A DNA stretch of 11,911 nt. Source: Thermoplasmatota archaeon. GTDB lineage: Archaea > Thermoplasmatota > JAQUQK01. The notes under the pieces are model-generated. The model was given only the letters and a program-made list of their open reading frames with translations. It ran no database searches and was not told the origin of the DNA. This document shows, one piece after another, positions 1 through 6,877 of this stretch. The stretch is from the NCBI GenBank assembly GCA_028716125.1, contig JAQUQK010000037.1:1-11911 (forward strand), read 5' to 3'. Made by a program: the position numbers and the translations under genes. The first letter of the stretch is position 1, and each line of letters begins with the position of its first letter.

Positions 1-1308
1 CGCATATCTCGGCTCGACGATTTCAGCGCCAGTGCGCATTTCGTAGCCGTCCTTTATCGCTTCTGCAAGATGTTTCCCGATGTTTAATGTATTGATTTTC
101 GACTTTATGAGTTCTGCGGGCTTTGTGAATTCCCTCTTGATTTCCACGAAGTAGCGCCCATTCTCCACATACGGCTGGCGAACGGTCATCGAGTTGCTCT
201 TCCATTTTGCGATGAATTTCTCGGCATTTTCCTTTATTTTTTCCGGCGGGCCGCCGTGGATTACCGTCCTGGAAATTTCAGGCGCTTCCAGCTCAATCAG
301 CGCAGTGATTTTGTCGTCAACGAAATACGCAGTTCTCTTGACCTTGAAATCCCATTCCTCGCAGAGCTTTGCAATTGTGGCGGCGCATTTCCTTACCTGC
401 GGGAATAATGTGTCGGCAACTAAATCCACCGGACGGCTGAAGCGCACTGTAATGAATGTTGAGTTAAGGCGGTTTTTCAATTCCTCTTGCGCCATCGGCT
501 TGATTGGATTAGGGAAGAAGAACTCCATTTTGGGGTTTGCAAGATATTTCTTGCAGGCATTCACGAAGAACAAAAAGTTCTCGCGCGAGAGAGCAGATGC
601 CACGTTGCGGTTCGGGTCAACCGGATCTATGAAAGTTAGCGCAGAATCGAACCACGGATGCTTGACTTTTTCAAGCGCGATTGTTTCGCCTTCCTTCCAG
701 TTGGCGCACGCGTCTATTGTTTTTTGGAAATTGCCGTATTTCAGCACGATGATTTCGCAAAGATAGCCGGAAAATCCCTGTATTTCCTCTTCAGCGCCGT
801 AAACTCCTATCCCTTTCAGGAATTGCTTGAAGAGAAGGATTTCGAAGCGCTGGCCTTCCTTCAAATGCTTCAGGACGTATTCTGTGTGGAACGGCGTTCT
901 GTCAACGGCGGACAGTTTTTGGCTTGCGTCCGATACTTCGAAGCACGGGACTACGTCAGCGTCGTATCCTTCAAATTTTCCGTGAGTGTATGGGTGTTCG
1001 GCGTAGCGCAGTTCGATTTCAGAAAGGATTGCCTTGCCGATTGCAAGTCCGGATTCTTCCAATTTCTCGCGCGTGGTGTCCTTTGGAAATTGTATGAAAA
1101 CGTCAATGTCCGGCTTTGTGCGGATGTATGTTCCCTTTGCAACGGAGCCGACGAGCATTGGCTTTGCGCTTACGCCTAGTTTTGCAGATTCCTCTTTTAT
1201 GCGCTTTGCCAGCTTTTCGGCTGCGCCCTTGATTCTTTTGTCCTCTTCGGGCGATGGCGCGATTTTAGCTAGAACCTGCTTTCGGATTTCCTCTTGGCTT
1301 TGCTTCAT
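1..1308 (-). CDS. cca: Archaeal CCA-adding enzyme (tRNA nucleotidyltransferase, class I), 3' end cut by window edge
   Basis: Adds or repairs the CCA end of tRNA from CTP and ATP in the cytoplasm. I translated the minus strand by hand: 436 residues are present and no stop is reached before the edge. The nucleotidyltransferase signature GSVAKGT is at residues 54-60, followed by the metal-binding pair D67 and D69 (DID) and a third carboxylate D118 in DADVVPC. The archaeal blocks RTPFH, YGAEEEIQGFSGYLCE and DPVDPNRNVAS follow in the expected order. Compared from memory with the 437-residue Archaeoglobus enzyme, about 10-20 C-terminal residues are missing, lost only to the window edge. The ATG at 1308 fits the family N-terminus. 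It lies inside the end of the PAP2-family gene (44 bp overlap) and has no clear Shine-Dalgarno, so translational coupling is likely. Last gene of the nob1 operon. Confidence 0.95.
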   Translation of the reverse strand, partial: MKQSQEEIRKQVLAKIAPSPEEDKRIKGAAEKLAKRIKEESAKLGVSAKPMLVGSVAKGTYIRTKPDIDVFIQFPKDTTREKLEESGLAIGKAILSEIELRYAEHPYTHGKFEGYDADVVPCFEVSDASQKLSAVDRTPFHTEYVLKHLKEGQRFEILLFKQFLKGIGVYGAEEEIQGFSGYLCEIIVLKYGNFQKTIDACANWKEGETIALEKVKHPWFDSALTFIDPVDPNRNVASALSRENFLFFVNACKKYLANPKMEFFFPNPIKPMAQEELKNRLNSTFITVRFSRPVDLVADTLFPQVRKCAATIAKLCEEWDFKVKRTAYFVDDKITALIELEAPEISRTVIHGGPPEKIKENAEKFIAKWKSNSMTVRQPYVENGRYFVEIKREFTKPAELIKSKINTLNIGKHLAEAIKDGYEMRTGAEIVEPRYA

Positions 1309-2143
1309 TGTATCCCGAGTATCTGATGCCGAAATAAATAGCGATTGCCGCCACGAGAAGACCGCCGACGACGTCGGTTATCCAGTGAATTGCCAGGAAA
1401 ATGACGCCGAAAATGACGGACGCGGCATAAATAACGTTGATTATGAAAAATTCCCTTCCGTAGCGCCCCTTGCCTTCCTTCCAGTAGTAATATGCGAAAG
1501 CCGCGATTATTACGACCATCGCGGTGTGGAGGCTCGGGAAGCAGTTGTTCTCTGTCGTGACCTTGTACCAGTTTTCCTTTATGCCGTCGAAAACTGAAAG
1601 CAGGGCGGTTTCCCTGCCGTATGACGTGAACACGTTTGTCACTGGCATGAAAAGGTAGAACGGCAGCGAAATGGCATACATTGAAAGATAAGAAGCCGCG
1701 ATGCCTTTGAAGAGGCGCGACCCTGAAAACAGCAGCAAAAGCGGCACGAAGCCGATCATGATTGGGTGAACCACAATATAGACAACTGAAAGATATTTTG
1801 AAACTGCATTCTCAAGCGAGCCGCTTGCGTCTATGGCGCCAAAAACTGTGCCCCAGAACCGCCCCTCGTTGTGCTGGAAGAATGCCGTGAGGACGGTTTC
1901 TCCGCCAAAAAGCCGGTTTGCGATTCCTGTAAATGCCTGGTCAAAATATACTTCAGCGATTTGAAGGCCGAGCATCGTGAAAAGGAGCGCCACTGCTGCC
2001 CATTCCGCAAAAGCCCTGCCAAACCCGAAGCGCCACCCGTTTTTCAGGTTGAAGAGCGCACCTGCCTGCTCTTTTGGAAGGAAAAGCCAGCATGCGATGA
2101 AGTAGAATGGAATTGTGATTAATAGCGCGATTTGAAAGTTCAT
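1265..2143 (-). CDS. PAP2-superfamily membrane phosphatase/phosphotransferase (IPC-synthase-like)
   Basis: A 292-residue polytopic membrane protein with roughly six hydrophobic segments (about residues 4-22, 47-65, 118-140, 145-166, 205-222 and 232-252, with another after the last motif). It carries two of the three PAP2 signatures: FPSLHT at 202-207 with H206, and HWITDVVGG at 253-261 with H253 and D257. The first motif (KxxxxxxRP) is not clear. The general layout resembles the Aur1/inositol-phosphorylceramide-synthase side of the superfamily, so it may hydrolyse or transfer a lipid phosphate head group; the substrate cannot be read from sequence. I chose the ATG at 2143 because it overlaps the nob1 stop as ATGA. 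A longer reading from 2227 would add 28 mostly Lys/Arg residues that lie wholly inside the nob1 tail. Translation is probably coupled to nob1. Confidence 0.82.
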   Translation of the reverse strand: MNFQIALLITIPFYFIACWLFLPKEQAGALFNLKNGWRFGFGRAFAEWAAVALLFTMLGLQIAEVYFDQAFTGIANRLFGGETVLTAFFQHNEGRFWGTVFGAIDASGSLENAVSKYLSVVYIVVHPIMIGFVPLLLLFSGSRLFKGIAASYLSMYAISLPFYLFMPVTNVFTSYGRETALLSVFDGIKENWYKVTTENNCFPSLHTAMVVIIAAFAYYYWKEGKGRYGREFFIINVIYAASVIFGVIFLAIHWITDVVGGLLVAAIAIYFGIRYSGYNEAKPRGNPKAGSS

Positions 2144-2661
2144 TTGTTTTCGTCTCCTTTTGTTTCTGCGCCCTTGCCTTCTTCTTTTCTTCTTTTCGTT
2201 TTGATCTTCGAGCCGCATTCCGGGCACGTCTCTCGCGGCGCTTCATATTTCCTATGGCATCCGCTGCAAACGTAATCCCAATGGAATACGGATTTTATTC
2301 CCTTCATCTGCATCGAAACATAAGGAACGCCAAGCGATTTTGCAAGATTTTGGATTGAGTAATCGTCGGTAAGCACAGTCGCCCCTTCGCCAAGGTCAAG
2401 CGCGAGCGCCAGCACTTCGGCGTCCGTTTCCGATATTCGCGCGGCGTCTCCTGTTTTGCCCGCCAGTTCCTTGACCTTTGCCATTGATTCGGGCGAAGGC
2501 GCCTGCACCTTTATTTTCGCTTCCAGGTAGAAGTCCAGCTTCCTGCGCATCCGACCGCCGGGCCGCATTTCCTCAAGAACGGACGGCGTAGTGTAAAGCG
2601 CACCGTCTGGAAACTCGCGCCCGGACAGGAGCGCGGATGTGTCTAGGACGAACCGCTGCAT
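2140..2661 (-). CDS. nob1: Ribosome maturation endonuclease Nob1 (PIN domain plus zinc ribbon)
   Basis: Predicted endonuclease that trims the 3' end of pre-16S rRNA during small-subunit maturation. The 173-residue protein has an N-terminal PIN domain with LDTSALL and acidic residue D7, E30/E31 in SVLEEM, D80 in SETDAEVLALAL, and D99/D100 in VLTDDYSIQN. A C-terminal zinc ribbon has C132-x2-C135 and C146-x2-C149. It ends in a basic, charged tail of about 22 residues. The length is normal for archaeal Nob1. The ATG at 2661 is preceded by a weak AGGAA-like site. A candidate TATA box lies 42-49 bp upstream, suggesting a short leader. First gene of an operon with the PAP2-family gene and cca. Confidence 0.93.
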   Translation of the reverse strand: MQRFVLDTSALLSGREFPDGALYTTPSVLEEMRPGGRMRRKLDFYLEAKIKVQAPSPESMAKVKELAGKTGDAARISETDAEVLALALDLGEGATVLTDDYSIQNLAKSLGVPYVSMQMKGIKSVFHWDYVCSGCHRKYEAPRETCPECGSKIKTKRRKEEGKGAETKGDENK

Positions 2662-2702
2662 CGTTCCTGCATCGGCTCCCTGGTTATTTCTGTTATGGGT
2701 CG

Positions 2703-2710
2703 TATAAAAA
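2703..2710 (-). promoter_or_regulatory. Candidate TATA box for the nob1-PAP2-cca operon
   Basis: The minus strand reads TTTTTATA, with its centre about 45 bp upstream of the nob1 ATG. This predicts a transcription start near 2680 and a leader of about 20 nt. There is no other promoter-like sequence close to nob1. Inferred from sequence pattern only. Confidence 0.4.
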
Positions 2711-2764
2711 CGGTTGCATTAAAACAACGCAGGCGGCAGCCTTTCTCCTTTTTAAATTTGATTA

Positions 2765-2780
2765 CGAAAAGTATTATAAG
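2765..2780 (+). promoter_or_regulatory. Candidate BRE/TATA promoter for the PGF-CTERM protein gene
   Basis: CGAAAAG (BRE-like, 2765-2771) directly precedes TATTATAA (2772-2779). The predicted start of transcription is near 2800, giving a leader of about 35 nt. A Shine-Dalgarno-like GGTGATG (2827-2833) sits just before the ATG at 2836. A second A/T-rich stretch at 2749-2759 (TTTTTAAATTT) is a weaker alternative box. Confidence 0.5.
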
Positions 2781-2793
2781 GGCGTAATCTACT

Positions 2794-2814
2794 CACATGT
2801 GGTCTCAATGAGAC
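2794..2814. repeat. Two abutting palindromes in the leader/start region of the PGF-CTERM gene
   Basis: CACATGTG (2794-2801) is a perfect 8-bp palindrome. It is followed immediately by GTCTCA-A-TGAGAC (2802-2814), a perfect 6-bp inverted repeat with a 1-nt spacer. The pair covers the predicted transcription start. It could be an operator or, if transcribed, a very small hairpin. The pattern is directly visible; the role is inferred. Confidence 0.4.
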
Positions 2815-2835
2815 TTAAAGTGGATTGGTGATGAT

Positions 2836-3864
2836 ATGAAAATGAAGTTTGCAGCTTTGCTGCTGGTAGGCCTGATGGTCTGGGGAGCGATGGCTTTTGC
2901 TGATTTTGCCAATGCTGGAAGTGAGCAGACTCCGGAGGTCACCGACCCCGAAGGAGACGCGTCAACACTCACCACGCAGGGCACCCAGTATTTTGATGTG
3001 CTTGCGGCATGGTTTGATAGTGATGGAAAGAACCTAATCACAAGTCTAAAAATTGCAGACCTTACCGGAGTTGGATCGCAGGCCAACCTCATGGCTGGAG
3101 GCGACGGGGCTGTTTATTATGTGAGATTCACAATCAAGGACAAGTCATGGTTCACAAGCATGTCTGTGACTGCAACTGGCACAACCAAATATGACTATGG
3201 GTATGTTGACGCGACTCTCGGCAACTCTGTTGTTGGAAGCATTGAAGGCACATATACAAATGCCGCCCCTGGCATAATAACGATGAAAGCCCCGCTCGGC
3301 AATTTTGGATTGAAAAAGACAGGCGCCCTGACCGACACACAGGGAGAAACTGACATATATAGAGGCGTTCCTGAAGAAATTATAACTGGCGGCTTGGTCA
3401 ATGTCGCGGATGACACTGAGATGGGCAAGGATTATACATTGGGTTCATCGCCAGAAACGGCTAATCCGGCCGTAGAGTTCTCGTTTGATGGAACGGTTGA
3501 GGCTCAGATTGGTAAAACTGCCAGCTTTGATGTGATTGCCACCAACACGCAAAACATTTCCGCCTCGATTACCGTTTCGGCCAATATAAGCGAGAACTGG
3601 GTCATAAGCCCAATTTCCACACAGATAACTGTTGATGCGAAAGGCAACCAGACCATCACATATACAGTAACCGCGCCAGCATCCGCCAAAGTCGGCGATA
3701 CTGCGACGATAACAATAACCGGCGGAAAATCGCCGCTTGTCGTAACGGTCAAGGCAGTAAGCGAGCCGAGCAATGGCGGAACCGGCAAGACTCCTGGCTT
3801 TGAAATGCTCGGCCTGCTTGGCGCAATCGGCGTTGCCGCGGTTCTACTCAGGCGCAAGAAGTGA
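2836..3864 (+). CDS. Secreted PGF-CTERM surface protein with NEW3-like domain
   Basis: A 342-residue exported protein. A signal peptide covers about residues 1-27 (basic MKMK, hydrophobic core, ANA end). The N-terminal domain begins with TDPEGD at 36-41 and has the feel of glucodextranase/DOMON-type beta-sandwich modules, a weak match. Residues about 212-307 look like a NEW3 (alpha-galactosidase-associated) Ig-like domain, with the typical ending ASAKVGDTATITITG. The C-terminus is a textbook PGF-CTERM tail: TPGFE at 319-323, a hydrophobic helix, then RRKK. This is the signal that archaeosortase A removes before lipid attachment. N-glycosylation sequons are at N240, N250 and N271. There are no cysteines. 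The ATG at 2836 is supported by GGTGATG. It stands alone, convergent with the PP-loop gene. Function beyond cell-surface exposure is unknown. Confidence 0.85.
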   Translation: MKMKFAALLLVGLMVWGAMAFADFANAGSEQTPEVTDPEGDASTLTTQGTQYFDVLAAWFDSDGKNLITSLKIADLTGVGSQANLMAGGDGAVYYVRFTIKDKSWFTSMSVTATGTTKYDYGYVDATLGNSVVGSIEGTYTNAAPGIITMKAPLGNFGLKKTGALTDTQGETDIYRGVPEEIITGGLVNVADDTEMGKDYTLGSSPETANPAVEFSFDGTVEAQIGKTASFDVIATNTQNISASITVSANISENWVISPISTQITVDAKGNQTITYTVTAPASAKVGDTATITITGGKSPLVVTVKAVSEPSNGGTGKTPGFEMLGLLGAIGVAAVLLRRKK

Positions 3865-3867
3865 GTG

Positions 3868-3908
3868 TTTTTCTCTCGTTTTTTTCCATTTCTTTTCGAT
3901 TTTTTTTT
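3868..3908 (+). terminator. T-rich terminator after the PGF-CTERM gene
   Basis: Immediately after the TGA (3862-3864) come three T runs on the plus strand: five at 3868-3872, seven at 3879-3885 and nine at 3900-3908. There is no stem-loop. Archaeal RNA polymerase terminates on such U tracts. The opposite strand here is A-rich, so the convergent gene gets no matching signal. Confidence 0.6.
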
Positions 3909-3922
3909 ATTTGCCTTGATTT

Positions 3923-5869
3923 CTAAAACTCAAACTCCCTTTCCCCGAAGTCCACGGCAGGGCATTTTCCTAAACACTCCGCACAGTGCGCGCATTTCTC
4001 CGGGACTATTCTCACGCGCCCCTCTTTAATCTCAAGCGCCCCCGTCTTGCATCTTCCAATGCAGACGCCGCAGCCGACGCAGTTAAGGGCGCGAAGGATT
4101 ATTTGCTTGATTTCGTCAAGAGTCCTGCGCACTTCTGCCTCGTCCTTTCCTTTCACCGCGACATAGCCTTCTTTCTGGATTGTAATGTTCTTGCCGATTC
4201 CCGCGATTGCGGTGCAGACGTCGTATTCTGGTGCGCCGATTGCATTAAGGAGATTTGCGATGCGGTCGAGGTCAAGGGGCGCGTTGAATACTCCTTCGAT
4301 TGAGACGCCGCCGGTGCACGGCTGGTAGCCGGACGCGGAATAGAATTCCAACGGCTTTTTGTCGTTTTGCGCGGCTCCCTCTTTGCGCAGCTTGATTTGG
4401 TTCTTGTCCACGATTTCCTTTATCATCGGCGGCATTCTTCGCCAGCGCCAGACTCCGAATTTTATCCAGTCGTCGGAATAGCCGAACTTGTCCGCATGCT
4501 TTTGCAAGAGAGATTTCAAGCGCCCGAAATCGGGGCCGTTTTCCATTTTTGATATAAGGTCAAATTCCGCCATGTCGGAGGCAGGGCAAAGCCAGCAGCC
4601 GATTCTGTCAAACCCTTTTTCATAGAGAGGATTCCAGAGTTTACCGCCGCCAAACTCTTTTTGCTTTGCAAAGAGATAAAGCCAAACGTGAAGCGCGGTC
4701 CAGTTCTGTATCGGGCTTGCGCCAATCTGCCCCGGCACCCAGGGATTGCTCCATACTTTTCCCTTGCTTGCGCGCTGTTCTGATTCATACCTGCGCTGCC
4801 CGATGAGCGACAGAACGCCATCGGGAAAACCGCTTTTTATCATCTGCGTGACAGGGCCAAGCTTGCAGGTCTTGCAGCACCAGCGGAAATCGCGCCCCGG
4901 CGGGCCGAAGAACTCAACGGCTTTCCAGAACTTGTCGCCTGCGTCCGATTCAATAATTTCAAGCCCAAATCTTTGCGCCGCGTCGCGCACCGACTGGCGC
5001 GTCTCGTCGAATTCAAGCCCGGTGTTTATGTAAAGCATCTTCGGCTTGAATCCTGCGTCGAGGGCAAGAAGAAGCGCCGCAAGGCTGTCTTTTCCTCCTG
5101 AAAATGAGACTGCGAGCGGCTTTTTTATTTCCTGCTCCACTTCCTTGATGAAAGCGACCGATTCACGAACTTTGCTTTGCATTATCTCTTTGTTCGCTTC
5201 GAGCACTTTTTCCCAAGTGGCTGGCGCTGCCAGTGCCGGTGCGCTTTTTGCTTTTCCGTCGTCAAACCAGCGCGTCTTTGTACCGACTCCGCGCGAGAGT
5301 GCGCGCATCTGTTCGGTGCTCATTTTCGAGACGCCCGTTGCAAGAATTTTTCTGTCTGGATCGATTAGCAGCACTTCGTCGCCTGGGGAAATTTCATCAC
5401 TCGCGCTTACAACTCCGGGGCCGAGAAGATTTGCGCCCTGCGATATCGGGCCGACTGCGCCCTTGTCCGCGACAACGATTCCACGCGTCGCATTTGGAAG
5501 AATTATTTTCGCGGCTGAAATGCGCGGTAGGAAAGCCCAGAGCAATTTTTCCACATCAAAGCGGATGGCGCCAAAGACCTCGCCGCCAAGAATCACTTCG
5601 TCCATGCGGTCGATGGCTGGAATTTTGTTAAGAATGAAAACTGCGCCTTCTGGCAAAAGGGCTTTTCCGCAACCTTCGCCGAATTGCGCGTCGATTGTTT
5701 TTGTGATAAGCTGCCTGTCGAATTCAAAGCCAGGGCGTATGTCTCCCGGAGGGGTGAGTTCAACTTTTTTCGTCTCGCTTCCACACTCTGCGCATTTCCT
5801 TCCAAGCACGGGAACGCCGCACTTTTCGCACCAGCGGAGCACGAGTTCGCCAAGAATCACTTGAGCCAT
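3923..5869 (-). CDS. PAPS-reductase-like PP-loop protein with zinc ribbon, PUA domain and two-cluster ferredoxin
   Basis: A 648-residue multidomain protein. A zinc ribbon has C14-x2-C17 and C26-x2-C29. A PUA-like RNA-binding fold lies at about 121-203 (GANLLGPGVV at 145-154, GDEVLL at 163-168). The PP-loop ATP-pyrophosphatase/PAPS-reductase domain lies at about 248-440, with SGGKDS at 257-262 and GQRRYES at 357-363. Cysteine pairs CCKTC (331-335) and CWLC (425-428) resemble the iron-sulfur ligands of APS/PAPS reductases. A domain of unknown role (about 505-595) precedes a ferredoxin with CxxCxxCxxxC at 597-607 and 626-636. The assimilatory reductase's C-terminal catalytic Cys tail is not seen. 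The closest family is the archaeal, largely methanogen, PAPS-reductase-like proteins. The substrate may be a sulfonucleotide or, given the PUA domain, RNA. The ATG directly abuts the panE stop (TAAATG), with AGAGGCGAG upstream. Confidence 0.85.
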   Translation of the reverse strand: MAQVILGELVLRWCEKCGVPVLGRKCAECGSETKKVELTPPGDIRPGFEFDRQLITKTIDAQFGEGCGKALLPEGAVFILNKIPAIDRMDEVILGGEVFGAIRFDVEKLLWAFLPRISAAKIILPNATRGIVVADKGAVGPISQGANLLGPGVVSASDEISPGDEVLLIDPDRKILATGVSKMSTEQMRALSRGVGTKTRWFDDGKAKSAPALAAPATWEKVLEANKEIMQSKVRESVAFIKEVEQEIKKPLAVSFSGGKDSLAALLLALDAGFKPKMLYINTGLEFDETRQSVRDAAQRFGLEIIESDAGDKFWKAVEFFGPPGRDFRWCCKTCKLGPVTQMIKSGFPDGVLSLIGQRRYESEQRASKGKVWSNPWVPGQIGASPIQNWTALHVWLYLFAKQKEFGGGKLWNPLYEKGFDRIGCWLCPASDMAEFDLISKMENGPDFGRLKSLLQKHADKFGYSDDWIKFGVWRWRRMPPMIKEIVDKNQIKLRKEGAAQNDKKPLEFYSASGYQPCTGGVSIEGVFNAPLDLDRIANLLNAIGAPEYDVCTAIAGIGKNITIQKEGYVAVKGKDEAEVRRTLDEIKQIILRALNCVGCGVCIGRCKTGALEIKEGRVRIVPEKCAHCAECLGKCPAVDFGEREFEF

Positions 5870-6802
5870 TTACTCGCCTCTTGTTGAGCGCTCTATTCCT
5901 TTAACAAGCGCAACCACCGCATCGTTGTATGGCGTAGGAACGTCGTGTATTTTGCCGATTCTGGAGATTTCTCCGTTTATGCTGTCTATTTCGGTGCGCT
6001 TTCCGCGCTCGATGTCCTGAAGCATGCTGGATTTGTTTGCCGCGGTTGCTTGAATGACTTCAATGACCTTTGCGGTTATGCTTTCGGGAAGCTTGATTCC
6101 TCTCGCATCTGCGACTGCGGCGCTTTCTTTTGCAATCGATTCTGACAAACGCGCCAGTTTTTCAACTTCCAAAATTTCGCCGTTGCGCAGTCCGGTTATT
6201 GCAGTCAGCGGGTTTATCGCCGAATTTATCACGGCCTTTGCCCAGATGTCCTGCGTAATGCTTTCAGAAATTCTGCAGGGCAGGCCCGCGTCGTTGAACA
6301 TTTCTGAAATTAGCGCGATTTCATTTTCGTACTCTTTTGCCGCTGCAGGGCTTGCTGTTCCAATTGTAGTTTCGCCCTTTCCTGCGTGCTCGATATGCCC
6401 CGGCTCAATGAAAGTCACTCCGTGAGCTGTGATTCCTAGAAGGACATTCTTTTCGGGAACATGCTTGCGCAAGGCATCAAAGTTTGTAAGTCCGTTCTGG
6501 ATTGAGAGAAAAAGCACTTTGCTTCTGAGTTTTGCTGGAATTGAAAGAACTGCTTTTTCCGTGTCGTGCGCTTTTGTTGTTATTATGATCAAATCGAATT
6601 TCTCGTCTGGAATTTTCTTGGCGGCCCGGACTTCGAAAACGCGGTCTGTGATTCCAGAAACTTGGAGGCCCGCAGCGTTCATCGCCTCGACGTGCTCTTT
6701 TCTTCCTACCAAAACCACGTCGCAGAACCTTGAAATGAATGCGCCGAGAAGCGAGCCGATGGCGCCTGCACCAACAATAGCGATACGCATTATGTAAGCC
6801 AT
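5870..6802 (-). CDS. panE: 2-dehydropantoate 2-reductase (ketopantoate reductase)
   Basis: Reduces ketopantoate to pantoate with NAD(P)H in coenzyme A synthesis; cytoplasmic. The 310 residues show the Rossmann dinucleotide motif GAGAIGSLLG (11-20), TTKAHD at 75-80 and IQNG at 101-104. The catalytic lysine is K189 in WAKAVINSAINPLTA, with N193 and N197, and the conserved C-terminal motif MLQDIERGKRTEID spans 260-273 with E271. The order and length are normal for the ApbA/PanE family, although other 2-hydroxyacid reductases share the fold. Two starts are possible: ATG at 6802, used here, and ATG at 6790 (MRIAIVGAG), which is the more usual family N-terminus. Neither has a Shine-Dalgarno. The nearest TATA box would place transcription almost on the first ATG, suggesting a leaderless message. 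Heads an operon with the PP-loop protein. Confidence 0.92.
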   Translation of the reverse strand: MAYIMRIAIVGAGAIGSLLGAFISRFCDVVLVGRKEHVEAMNAAGLQVSGITDRVFEVRAAKKIPDEKFDLIIITTKAHDTEKAVLSIPAKLRSKVLFLSIQNGLTNFDALRKHVPEKNVLLGITAHGVTFIEPGHIEHAGKGETTIGTASPAAAKEYENEIALISEMFNDAGLPCRISESITQDIWAKAVINSAINPLTAITGLRNGEILEVEKLARLSESIAKESAAVADARGIKLPESITAKVIEVIQATAANKSSMLQDIERGKRTEIDSINGEISRIGKIHDVPTPYNDAVVALVKGIERSTRGE

Positions 6803-6821
6803 TTGAGAACGGGAGGGAATC

Positions 6822-6838
6822 GGATAAAAAGATAAAAA
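6822..6838 (-). promoter_or_regulatory. Candidate TATA boxes for the panE operon
   Basis: On the minus strand there are two successive boxes, TTTTTATC (6838-6831) and TTTTTATCC (6830-6822). Their centres lie about 32 and 25 bp upstream of the ATG at 6802. The downstream box would give a leaderless transcript. The T runs may also help end the DUF2073 transcript that comes from upstream. Confidence 0.4.
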
Positions 6839-6842
6839 CCGT

Positions 6843-6870
6843 GTTGTACGTTCTTTGTTGTACTTTTTGT
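6843..6870. repeat. 14-bp tandem direct repeat containing GTTGTAC, upstream of the panE promoter
   Basis: Two consecutive 14-bp units (6843-6856 and 6857-6870) both start with GTTGTAC and match at 11 of 14 positions. On the minus strand they sit just upstream of the panE TATA boxes, where archaeal activators or BRE-side regulators bind. They also fall just after the DUF2073 stop. The repeat is visible; the regulatory role is inferred. Confidence 0.35.
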
Positions 6871-6877
6871 TGCAGGA

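Noticed and set aside
2144..2227. 28-residue Lys/Arg-rich N-terminal extension of the PAP2-family protein
   Set aside because: Entirely inside the nob1 tail and formed by its Lys-rich codons read in another frame; the ATGA junction at 2140-2143 is the natural start.
5046..5864. Long plus-strand open frame (about 272 codons) opposite the PP-loop gene
   Set aside because: Antisense shadow of the PP-loop coding frame; low-complexity Ser/Arg/Pro composition, no promoter or ribosome site.
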